Positions 54,441 to 64,000 of a stretch of 64,000 nucleotides of DNA are shown here, piece after piece (positions within the stretch are counted from its first letter, which is position 1; the number at the start of each line of letters is the position of its first letter). This DNA comes from Eucommia ulmoides (Eukaryota; Streptophyta; Magnoliopsida; Garryales; Eucommiaceae). The translations under genes were made by a program, and so were the position numbers. The notes under the pieces are model-generated. The model ran no database searches. It had not been told where the DNA came from and saw only the letters and a program-made list of their open reading frames with translations. Location: the NCBI GenBank assembly GCA_016647705.1, contig CM028334.1, positions 6,305,046 to 6,369,045 of the forward strand, in the 5' to 3' direction.

Positions 54441-54699
54441 TTGTTGGTCATTCAAGAGAATCAAGGCTTACAGGACTTCATTCTAGCTTTATAGGTGAAA
54501 CTCTGGTGGAGATTTAGAGAAGGTTCAGCTCTTTGGGTTGGCTTTTTTACGAGGATTGTGCTATAGCTAATTGCAAAAAATTGTGCTTATCAAAGCCACG
54601 TGTAGGGTGCCTTACTTGATGGAAAATTATGTGTTGAGAATCATTTTCCCTTTTTTTATAGCTATATGGCATGTTTTCTTTTGGTGGGATGCTTAGCTT

Positions 54700-55240
54700 A
54701 CTTTAATTCCACAGAGTGAGTTGTAGTTGGTATATTCTAAAATTCAAGTTAAATATATTTGGTTAGTTAATGAAGAATGGAATATGCATCTCATTCAGAG
54801 ACTTATTCCTGCTAATTATGTGATTGAGTTGGAGGATATTTAGGTTCTTAATGTTTCTAATCATGATGTTATGTTATGATTTGGCAACCTCTTAATCTGG
54901 GGGAATTTGTTGTTAAATCTACAGGAGAAGTGTCAGGAAACATCAGGAAGCTCATCACTTCTTTAAGAGGATTTGGTATAAGTTCCTTCTCATAAAGATT
55001 TCTATATTTATGTGGAGGCTCTTACACCACATTATTCCTATAGATGAGGTGATTCAGAAGAAAGGTGTGACGCTCTTATCTCATTGTAATTGTTGTTGTA
55101 TGCCTCAGACTGAGTCGTTGGGTCACCTATTTTCTCTAGGGAAGGTGGTTAAGGGTGTGTGCGCGCTACTTTTAGGGCGTCTACATGGAATTGTGATGTG
55201 CACGGTAGATTGGTTGGTTGGTAGTAAACATTAGTGATCT
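54700..55240 (+). pseudogene. LINE-type reverse transcriptase fragment (zf-RVT region)
   Basis: Reading through stops and frame changes gives WLVNEEWNMHLIQRLIPANY, then FLLIKISIFMWRLLHH near 54990, and the zinc-binding-like CNCCCMPQTESLGHLF. This is the pattern of the C-terminal zf-RVT domain of plant LINE-derived reverse transcriptases (W-R-L, C-x-x-C, E-S-x-x-H-L-F). Interrupted and without neighbours, it is a dead remnant. Confidence 0.6.
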
Positions 55241-56500
55241 CTAATTCTTTAGAAGCTTCATGCCTTGCTTTTTCTTTCTGTGCTTTGCTGAAAAATCTTA
55301 CAATCTACACAGCTGTAGATTATAAAATTGGGAAATCTTACAATCTACAATCTACAAATCTTATAATCTGCGCAGGTGGGAAATTTTAAGTTTTGCTGGA
55401 AAATCTTACAATCTACAATTGTTTAATTTTAAGTTTTTCATACTTTTGTTTCTAAGACAAACTATTTTATCAACGATAAGTCACGAAAAAGGACTTGGGC
55501 GAGGAAGCTAATGCTCAAAGAGCTCTACCTAAAACCCGATCAAATGACAACCCCGAGCACTACTACACCTGGTCAAAGGCTAAACGCCCATCACCCTGGT
55601 TGGAGACAACAAGTTGAAAGCCTCTACCTCACCATCCCAAGCATGGTCACTAACCTCGAGTCATGCCTAGTCTCTAACATCCTGTCTCGAAAATAGTTAT
55701 AACTGCCCTCTAATCTAGGAAAGAGTGTTTACGCTTTTGAAGTAATGACCCATTACTCTATATTTTACGAAATTCGCGACATTAATGGAGATAGGCCGAG
55801 ATTCACAGAAAACTTACCTAACAAGTGTTCCATTTTCTAAAAATATAATAAGGGTAGGTCTGACCAGGTACATATATTTTTTACTAGCCAATACTCTATC
55901 AAAATTCTCTTAGAACGACTTACTGATTCTCACAATGAATATGCGACATCGGTATATCTACCAACGATACATTATTTTGCAAGAATTAAAACCTAGAGTT
56001 CCTCATTCCAACTCTCAAAGACTATATCTTACGATTCAGTTTTTGGTTTCATCAAACCAAAACAATACTCAGGCCAAATCACTAGAATTTAGATTTTTAA
56101 ATTGGTGTTTTAGTCTTCCTAATAATTTATTACACACACATAAAAGTGGCCTAATTTCACCCAATTAGTTGACTCGACTCTATTGGCTTAAATTAAGAAT
56201 CAAATGCCTTTGCAATAATTGTACTTTCACCCGAAATCAAATAATTAATTTCTGTTTTCCAAATTTGTAATTGCCACAAAAATAGCAAAAGATCAAAGGG
56301 TAGAGATCCTATTTCTTTCTGCCGTTAGGTAAAAATTATGGGTGTTAACATCATAATAAGTCGATCAGGCTTCTGAAATTTACAGTTGTCAAACATTAGC
56401 TTACCCCCCAAGAAATAACTATTTCCAGTAATAACTAAGAAAAACAAGAAGGAAAAAAATATATATATTATATTTTCGATTTCATATATATTTTCTTCTT

Positions 56501-56575
<75 letters not shown>

Positions 56576-57440
56576 CAATGTTCTTGAGTGTGTACATATT
56601 TTTAACAAGTTCATTTTTGTGTTCACATAGAATTTGGATTGTTTTATCAAAAGCAAAGTTGAAAACTGTGCGTCCTACGGACATTATAATGTTGATCTTT
56701 GTCCACTCTTTCAATCATAACTAATTTATAGTTGAAATTTTGGGATGAAACTAGTTGAAGAAATCGAATATCAAAATCACAAGATTTATGTAGCGGTATA
56801 TAAAAAATAAATCAAATTTAATATCTTATTCTTTTAACTTGGATCTATTGGTATTAAGATCGTAATAATTAATCAGATACTATTCAATCGCATTTCATAA
56901 ATCGATTATCTCTTCGGGCACTTCAGGCTCAAAACTGATAATTTTCAAAACGTGATTTGAGTGGGCTCTTCTAAGAGCGTCTGAACATGATGAGGAATCG
57001 GTAAATGAGATATCGGTCATAAGTAATTTAAGTATATTACCTCTAATAGTATTCACACAGAAAACTTAGGATAGCAAAATGTTCTTGTAATTTCTAAGAT
57101 TAAATCTAATTTGAAAAAATAGAGTAACCCTAATTTGAATCTAGGGAGTTTGTAAGATTCAAATCAGTAAGTGGAAATCTATATAAAAAAATAAAAATAA
57201 AAAAAATCTCATAGACACAACAAAATTGAGCTATGACCGAAAATTCCAAGGGTGACTGGAAGTATGAGGTGAGGTGCTATAATGGTCTCTCTCACCTTAT
57301 GAAGTCTATTCAAGGTTCAAAATCCTGGACTCATTCTTTCCTGTATTTGCACGTTGATTCTCGAATTTCTAAAGTTTAATTTTACTGCCTGTTCCTTTTT
57401 CAAAGACTTTTCTAACTTACATTTTATATTGTTTGTAATT
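55241..57440. other. Intergenic sequence with dispersed repeat remnants
   Basis: Four copies of ATCTTACAATCTACA or close variants occur at 55290-55420. A GC-richer stretch at 55480-55860 looks like a repeat fragment of unknown type. The remainder is AT-rich with the AT microsatellite at 56504-56573. No gene is supported. Confidence 0.5.
56504..56573. repeat. (AT)n microsatellite, about 35 units
   Basis: An uninterrupted AT dinucleotide run. It creates a spurious tyrosine-isoleucine open frame on the minus strand. Confidence 0.97.
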
Positions 57441-57444
57441 CATT

Positions 57445-57690
57445 AAGTTCATACCAAAAATTTGTCAACAAATAGAGAAGATTAGAACCGAGCTGGACTA
57501 CCCGATCCGTGTTCGAGAATGGGAGCACGCTTTCAAACTAGACCTGTTCGCCGAGTACCTGCAGAAAGACTTGTCGAGGTATTCCCTAGCGAAATTCTTT
57601 GGGCGTGAGAATAAATATTCAAGCCAAGCAGGAAATTTAATCTGAAAAATAATAAATGCTTTGCTTAAAACCTTTGAGGGAGACCATATA
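57445..57690 (+). repeat. Fragment of the same LTR family (D)
   Basis: Contains CATACCAAAAATTTGTCAAC, AGACTTGTCGAGGTATTCCC and GGGCGTGAGAATAA, in the order seen in the other LTRs of the family. It is much shorter and ends at the next LTR. Confidence 0.4.
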
Positions 57691-57695
57691 TATAT

Positions 57696-58421
57696 TGTTG
57701 GTGTATAAAATTGGTACACACATTGAGTATGGTTCAGTCAGGTAATAGGTAGGTCCTCTTGATGAGTTGGAGTTGATGAGCTGCAAATTCTTCTAGTGAG
57801 CTGTAATCGGGTCCTGAGAGGACTGACCTACTGAAATTCAGAGTCCTGCTCCTCTGGGATGGTACCTGCACAAGGCTTGGGCCGGGAGTTATCCCGGCGA
57901 AACCCCTCCGGCGTGAGAGTAAGAGCTCATAGATGTACAGAAATACGTCAAGCATGCAAATGAACTTAGAGCATTCGCGTATTAAAACGTAAATCGGGCT
58001 TGCATAGCCCTAGTATATATAGGCATTGGTAATGATTAATTAATTAGGCAAAATCATATGTTTAGCCGATAATCCGGGGCGTTTAGAAGATAATGACTGG
58101 TCTTGGGCTTGCGAGCCCATTTGGAGAAACTCGCGGACCTTTGTCAAACCTGTAGAGGTAAGCTGGTGGAGGAAAGCAAAGATCTGTAGAGTCCTGGAAA
58201 AGAAACGGACTAAAATGGTGAGCTGGTCAAGACAAACGATTAAATCCCTAAAGTTGGTCGTCCAGAGACATGACACAGAATTCTGGGCAGCAGCGTTCTT
58301 GCGGGGCACATTACTCTTTTCTAGGTACAAAAGAGATTACATGCGTCTACGTCATGGTGATGGTGGACACATGGCTAGGGCCCAGGTGCTAATTCAGTGA
58401 TGTCTGAAAATACCTGCATCA
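57696..58421 (+). repeat. Solo LTR C of the dispersed LTR family
   Basis: Begins TGTTGGTGTATAAAATTGG and ends TACCTGCATCA. TATAT flanks both sides (57691-57695 and 58422-58426), although the surroundings are TA-rich. The internal motif CCCGGCGAAACCCCTCCGGC is followed by GTGAGAGTAAG, matching the other LTRs. Confidence 0.7.
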
Positions 58422-58426
58422 TATAT

Positions 58427-60300
58427 ATACATATATAGGGTAGGCCTAAAAATTAGGGTAGACTCTGAAACTGGTGAAATAGAAGGATTTGACCTAATCT
58501 GAATTGATTAAGGGCTAATCCGACCTTGTTAGATGATGATTGTCAGAGAGAGGCGATGGGGGCCATGGGTCGGCCCTGCAAGGCGCACATGGACAATATA
58601 TGAGTTGTGGAATCACAAAGGCCTAGTAAGCTTGGTCAAATGGTCCAATGTGTACTTAGGTTCAGTTGTCGGGGAGATGAATGATTGAGTAACCGATCAG
58701 ACCAAGGAGAATCCAACTTAGGCATTGCAGACCGCATGTAGGGAAGAGAACCTGCTTGATCAAGGAAGGAGAAGGTCGGCCAGTCCAAGACAAGAAAATA
58801 CCCCTATCAAAAATAATAAGTATTTTTGTAATTTGACCTAGAAGGAAAATGTGAAATTGAGAGTGTGAATAGCCTTGTGCATCAAATAACCAACTCTTTA
58901 TATTTTTATTTTTATTGGGTATTTAAGTTATTTTCTAAAAAATATTTTTAAAAGATTTAAAATAATTCAAAATATATTATAATATAATTGTGCACACTGA
59001 TTGTGTGTGCGCTACGAAAATATATTATATAATAATTTAAAAATATTTTTAAATTATTAGGTTGGTTTAACTCGAAATGAAAACTAACATCTTGAGGTTT
59101 ATATCAAATTTAAAATCGAATCATAAATTGTCGATTTTTTTAAAAGTTATTTTTTAAATCGAACTGTTTAATTTTATATAAAACCAAAAACCAAAACAAC
59201 AAAACCACAAGTTCATAAAATTATAAACAAAAATATAACTAAAATATGAAAAATAAATTCCAAGTAAAATCAAAACCAAACCACCAAATTATTAATGGTC
59301 ACAATAAACATTTCAAACATAATTAAAGTATAAAACATAAAATTCAAATGTAATAAAAAATAAATAACCAAAATATATATAATCTAAAATAATTGTTACA
59401 CAGTTTGGTCTCACGTTTACTATCCTAACCCAAAAATAAAAATCAAAACCGCTTTGATTTTCAATTCTAAAGCCAAAACTAAAATTGAAACAATTTAATC
59501 GATTTTAAGCTCGAACCATTCAATTCACTTTGGTTTAATTACTCACTGGTTTGAGTTCAATTGTCATCCCTATTAATTATACGTGAATAAAAAAAAAAAA
59601 AATAGAGTGCCAATAGATTTTCTAAAATGGAATAGTTGATAGGAAGTGTTAATGACACTAAATTAATAAAAACTCTTAAATCGAATAAGTACTTTACTTT
59701 TATTTTCATATATCAGAGTTCATGGAAATACTAATATTTTAATTAGGTTTGCGTCACCAACCGCCGACCACCAAACTCCAGCCACTGCTAGTAGTCGGTT
59801 GTCAGAACTTTGGTCACTGGTCGTCAAAATTATTTAAATTACATTCAACTATTTTGTAGTAACTTCTTTTTAATATACTTTTTTGTTATTATTTTTAGTT
59901 AAATTCAACTAATTTTTTAGTTGCTGATCGTTGAAAAATCACATAAAAGAAACTAAAAAATACACTAGAAATATAGCTAAAAAATATGTTAAGATGTAAT
60001 TAAAAATAAACAATGTAACTCAAAAAAAAATTAAAATATAATTACATATATCTAAAGAAAAAAAAATTAAAAAATAGTTACATGTGACTAAAAATAATTT
60101 GATAGCCGGTGACCGAATTTAGATGACCAGAAGCCAGAGGTTCGACGGGAGGGCGGGGGAATTTATAATATACACATTCCGGTCAATTTATAATCGAAAA
60201 CAATTCTTGAAATATTTTTGTAAACAAAACAAGAACAAGAGCAAGCGGTAGGTGACCGTTGCGTGAACAGGACATAAAACATTCCACGTCTCACGCGCTC
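58427..60300. other. AT-rich intergenic sequence upstream of SRO
   Basis: No gene is seen. Around 59760-60140 two stretches (GGTCACTGGTCGTCAAAATT and ATAGCCGGTGACC) are loosely inverted and could be the ends of an old MITE, but this is weak. Confidence 0.45.
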
Positions 60301-60316
60301 ACGCTCGTCACGGATA

Positions 60317-60323
60317 ACGTGGC
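60317..60323 (+). promoter_or_regulatory. ABRE/G-box-like element (ACGTGGC)
   Basis: ACGTGGC lies about 200 bp upstream of the TATA box in AACGTGGCCACG. It matches the ABA-response consensus, which fits a stress-related SRO gene. A single short match may be chance. Confidence 0.4.
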
Positions 60324-60517
60324 CACGAGTTATCATTTATGACCCCCTATCCTAATCCTCAACGGCAAAGGAAAAGGGCAATCCCGTAATTTCACATCCG
60401 CATCGAACCGCCATTTTTATAAATCCGTCCACCATTTGGATTTCCCAAACGGCGGCTTCTAAAAAACAGTTTGCGCTAAGTCACCGCCACACCGGCTTTC
60501 CCGTCGGTTACTTCGTC

Positions 60518-60525
60518 TATATATA
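60518..60525 (+). promoter_or_regulatory. TATA box of the SRO gene
   Basis: TATATATA is followed about 35 bp downstream by CT-rich sequence typical of plant transcription starts. It lies about 490 bp before the ATG, leaving room for a 5'-UTR intron. Confidence 0.65.
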
Positions 60526-60578
60526 CTGCTCTCTCTCTCCTCCTCTCGCTCTAATCGCAGGTCAATCGTCTTCTCCAA

Positions 60579-60974
60579 GTAAGATCAATTTGTTAATTAT
60601 ATAATATAATATATGCAATTTGTGTGCGTGATTTCTATTTATATTTGTTCATACTGTTGATTTTCTGTTCTTCTTCAAGTTTTATGTTCGGATCTATCGA
60701 TCTTCTTTGTTAATTTGATCTAGGAAGAGTTAGATTCGATTTACAATGTGTTTTTGATTCGTTTTTTCACTAATTGCGTTACGTATTCCTTTTTTCTTTT
60801 TTCCTTTTGGTGAATATTCTTCGTTAAAGTTTCTTCTTCTGCTTGATCTTCAAGCAAATTTTTTTGGTTCTTTGTTACGAATTTGCGGCGAATTCCAAAT
60901 AAGAAGAGTGGTTGAATTCCTATTGGCTGCACCAAGTATAATTGGTGCTCGGTTCTCGCTTTCTATTGATTCAG
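60579..60974 (+). other. Probable 5'-UTR intron of the SRO gene
   Basis: Donor CAA|GTAAGA at 60579 and acceptor GATTCAG ending at 60974, with T-rich sequence between. The acceptor is 36 bp before the start codon. Leader introns often raise expression; this one is inferred from consensus only. Confidence 0.6.
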
Positions 60975-61010
60975 ATTAATAACCCTACGTAGCTTCTTGA
61001 TTTGTTGGTT

Positions 61011-63900
61011 ATGGAGAGCCGTATTGCCCCAAGAAATTCGGTTCCAGTGGCTGATGACGATCAAGATGAGTCATCAGCTTCTAGTTGTGGAAGTGTCATA
61101 TCTTCATCCCACGAAGAAGAGCAACCGTTGGGGGATGTTTTGGTTAAATTGGCGAAAGAAGAGAGGGCATATGAGGTTATCAAAATCCGGTTCCTCGCGG
61201 GTTTGGGTGTTTTTGGAGTGAACGTTAGACTTGAGGAAATTCATAGAATTATGTACACCGGAGCGATGAGAGAAGCACGGTTCAAATCCTTTTACACGTT
61301 CCAACAAGCAGTTACTACAAGGTGCGGGGGCAATGCTAACGTGAAGTATTGTTGGTATGGTGCTTCCAAGAGTGAGATCGACAGCATAATTTTGGACGGG
61401 TTTGGTAGTGGAAACTCTGATGCCAGCGGCTATGGCATTGGCGTCCATCTCTCTTCTGATTCCTATCCTGTTGATAGGTACGCCCACTGTTTGATAAAAT
61501 TATTTAGTTCCATTATCTGTTTTATGAGTCTGATTTTGATGTAATGAACAATTTCAAATTATATTGCAGTGTGGAATCAGCCGTTCCAGACAAGGATGGG
61601 CTGAGGTACCTCCTGCTTTGCCGGATTATACTGGGGAAGATGGAGAGTATTCCAGCTACTTCAAAACAGTCTCGCCCAAGCTCTAGGGAGTTTGATTCGG
61701 GTGTTGATAATTTGACCTCTCCGAAGAAGTATATTGTGTGGAATACTAAGGCTAACTCTCATATATTGCCGGAGTTCATTTTCAGTTTCAGAGCGCCTGC
61801 TGACTTGTTGGGTAAGAAAAAATTTCACACATTCTCGATGAATTTGTTTAGGAAACTCAAGAATATGATGAATTTGTTTAAGAAAACCAAGAATATAATG
61901 AATTTGTTTAAGAAACTCAAGAATATGATGAATTGTTGTGTTTTTCTTTAGGTGGTATTCGAACGTCCTCTGGTAAACCAATTTCACCATGGATGCCTTT
62001 TCCGAGTCTACTCGCGGCATTATCGATGTTCTTGCCCTCTCATTCCATCGATATGATCTCAAAGTATCATCGTGATCACAAGGTAAATTCCTCTAGATAT
62101 AGGGAATGTTTGGTTAGAAAGATTGGGAGAAAAAATGGAACGAACGAAAATAATTCAAATAAATTAAAGATTCTATTGTTAAGATTTATTTAAAACCTTG
62201 AATGAAACCCAAATTTTGCAACCCCTATTCATCCAGCCCACTCACTCAATACAATAGTTTTTTAAAAGTCTAATAATTCTATGAAAAGTTTAAAGTCACT
62301 GATTATAGTGACTTTTTGGTTGTACAATAATTTTGAATTTTTGAAAAAGATAATTATTATAGGGTGTGTGAGATTTTATGGGTAAATATTTTAAAAGTTT
62401 CTGGAGTGTTCAACAATAACCTCTTTTTTCTAATCTCACATTCTTTTTTTTTTCCCCTACTTTTTTTAGGAGAAGAAGATCACTCGGATTGAAATGATAC
62501 GGAATATGCGACGAATTGCAGGGGACGATTTGCTGACGAGCGTCATAAAATCGTACAGGCACAAGGTATGATGTATGAGACAATAGATGGTTTTAAGGAA
62601 CACTTGGTGAATTTGCTGAATGATTTGTTTTTTGTTTGATGGATGTTGGAGACCTCTTGTTCTCTGTTTTCATGGGGTTAGATTTGAAAAATTCTTTGTC
62701 TCGAATCTTCGGTTTATGACATGTTTTTAGTCATGAAACTATATGCAAGTTTTTACAGTTGGATGATATGCTGCATTTGAGCAAAAAATCACTCTTTGAA
62801 GGTTCAATTTTTGAATGTTTTAGTTACAATTCGTTTTCTGTTTTAGAAAACACAAAATACAACTATTACTCTTTTGACAATAATACCAAACAAATTTTTA
62901 CATTTTTTAAAAATTGTTTTCGAAATGTTCTGAATACCTACTCTTTATCAAGGCTTCATTTGGTAATATCACTCCGTAAGTCTTCTCCAACCTTCTAGAC
63001 AAATCTCATTATAGAATTTTTTTTGTAAATATTTAGTAGGAATATTCATTAATTGCAGTTGTTAGATCTAAACGATCTAGACCGTCTATTGATTTTATTA
63101 AGTATTTTTTAAAATTAAAAAAATTATTTGACAAAAGAAGTATTTTTACCATAAAGTAAAAATAAAAAATCAAAGTGATTTGATAGTAAAGATAATTAAT
63201 ACCTTAGTATTATCTCTATAAATAATATCTTAATTCTAAAGATTTTAGTAGATAAGTGAAAAATATAGGTGTAGAGGTTTGTATATTTTTTAGCTTGATA
63301 AAGGTTTTATCAAACCTCAAAAACAATTCTTATTTAGTTTTTGTGATTTATCGCGTAGTTTCAATAAGTTTTGTATTGAACCATGCTGCTAAACAAGTCG
63401 TGTTTCGGGTTATACTCGTCGGCTTGATAATTGAACACAATGATGTTTTTGATTCGTTTGGAATAATCAATTAAATGGGAACCCACGAAATTAATTAAAC
63501 AATTTATTAAATAAATAATTTTGATATAATAATTAATCAATTATGTAGCACGTTTTGTTATATTTTACATTGTATCGTGTAGAGACGATAAACACCATAT
63601 CGTGCCAAAACTTATCCAAGTTCTATAGTTGGATTTGTTTGTTTTTTAAAGGGAAAAAAAAACCTACGGGCAACCCAAAATAAAAACTACGGGTTTAGAA
63701 ATATAAATTTAATTTTAGTGGTCAATTCCTGACATAAATTGCCAGCCCTAGTTTTGAACCTTTTTACATATTCTTTTTCAAGTTGTCTTCTTTTTTTCTT
63801 TCTTTTACATCTAAAATTAATTTTGCAGAAAGAAGAAACATCATCCGAGGTTACTTCAAGGAGACGATCAACCAAGCGCCAATACGATCACATGGGTTGA
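61011..63900 (+). CDS. SRO: SRO (SIMILAR TO RCD ONE) protein, PARP-like plus RST domains
   Basis: Exons 61011-61477, 61570-61811, 61952-62082, 62470-62565 and 63829-63900 give 335 residues and TGA. SROs are plant-specific nuclear co-regulators that bind transcription factors through the RST domain and act in oxidative, salt and ABA responses. An acidic, serine-rich N terminus (DDDQDESSASSCGSVISSSH) precedes the PARP-like domain (about 60-235), which includes CWYGASKSEIDSIILDGFG, GYGIGVHLSS and GLRYLLLCRIILGKME. The RST domain (about 246-312) includes SPWMPFPSLLAALS, KKITRIEMIRNMRR and IAGDDLLTSVIKSY. A basic tail contains RRRSTKR. There is no WWE domain, so this is the short SRO2-5 type rather than RCD1/SRO1. 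The usual PARP H-Y-E triad is not evident, so ADP-ribosyl transfer is doubtful. The first ATG is used. Confidence 0.93.
61838..61935 (+). repeat. 30-bp minisatellite in an SRO intron
   Basis: ATGAATTTGTTTA(G/A)GAAA begins at 61838, 61868 and 61898, with a truncated fourth copy at 61928. It sits in the 140-bp intron between the PARP-like and RST exons and stays open in the frame of the upstream exon. Confidence 0.9.
62566..63828 (+). other. Last intron of the SRO gene
   Basis: A 1263-bp AT-rich intron with donor GTATGA and acceptor TTTTGCAG. Short open frames inside it have no domain signal. Confidence 0.8.
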
Positions 63901-64000
63901 AAGCCGACAATGGCACGAGAACAAGAGCGGCACCGGTTGCAAAATTAAATTATTAAATCTTTTGGTATCCTCCTAATTAGGTGATGCTAATGGCTTTCTC
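63901..64000 (+). other. SRO 3' UTR (start)
   Basis: Sequence after the TGA runs to the window end. AAATTAAATTATTAAAT is AT-rich, but no clear polyadenylation signal is visible before the edge. Confidence 0.6.

Noticed and set aside
56468..56714. Open frame with a long tyrosine-isoleucine repeat
   Set aside because: It is the translation of the (AT)n microsatellite; there is no gene.

Overview
This is nuclear DNA of a flowering plant, probably a eudicot. The evidence is many-exon, AT-rich genes with GT-AG introns, a plant-specific SRO gene, and Copia, Gypsy-type, TRIM, MULE-like and LINE-type repeats. There is no bacterial, organellar or CRISPR signal. I cannot name the species. No previously undescribed biological system is visible; the interest lies in gene and transposon architecture.

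Region 1 (1-42843, + strand) is the 3' part of the ATM DNA-damage checkpoint kinase gene. I traced 32 consecutive exons by splice sites and frame. They join without a stop into the C-terminal ~1122 residues: part of the FAT domain, the PI3K-like kinase domain, the regulatory segment and FATC. Only ~3.4 kb of the 42.8 kb is coding. The introns hold a gag-only Gypsy-like element (667-7613) with a Copia element nested in its 5' LTR (744-4678), a Copia element (8451-13013), two more Copia elements (about 19014-24725 and 24963-27311), a complete TRIM (29702-30134) with two related fragments, a probable hAT MITE, and several tandem arrays.

Region 2 (42844-60200) is intergenic and repeat-dominated. 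It has one stranded first exon of a DnaJ (J-domain) gene at 43465-43833, followed at once by a Copia element (43917-48537). Next come a ~1.5 kb imperfect palindrome copying that element's 5' end, a family of solo LTRs (about 49635-50634, 51614-52863, 57696-58421), a MULE-like foldback element (51095-53447) carrying one of them, a LINE-type fragment and AT-rich sequence.

Region 3 (about 60300-64000, + strand) is a complete SRO (SIMILAR TO RCD ONE) gene: TATA box, probable 5'-UTR intron and five coding exons (335 residues) with a PARP-like domain and an RST domain.

The two real genes are both stress or genome-integrity genes, ATM as the double-strand-break kinase and SRO as a stress co-regulator, but nothing in the sequence shows that they act together. 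All retroelement coding regions I read contain stops, frameshifts or deletions, so none looks autonomous.
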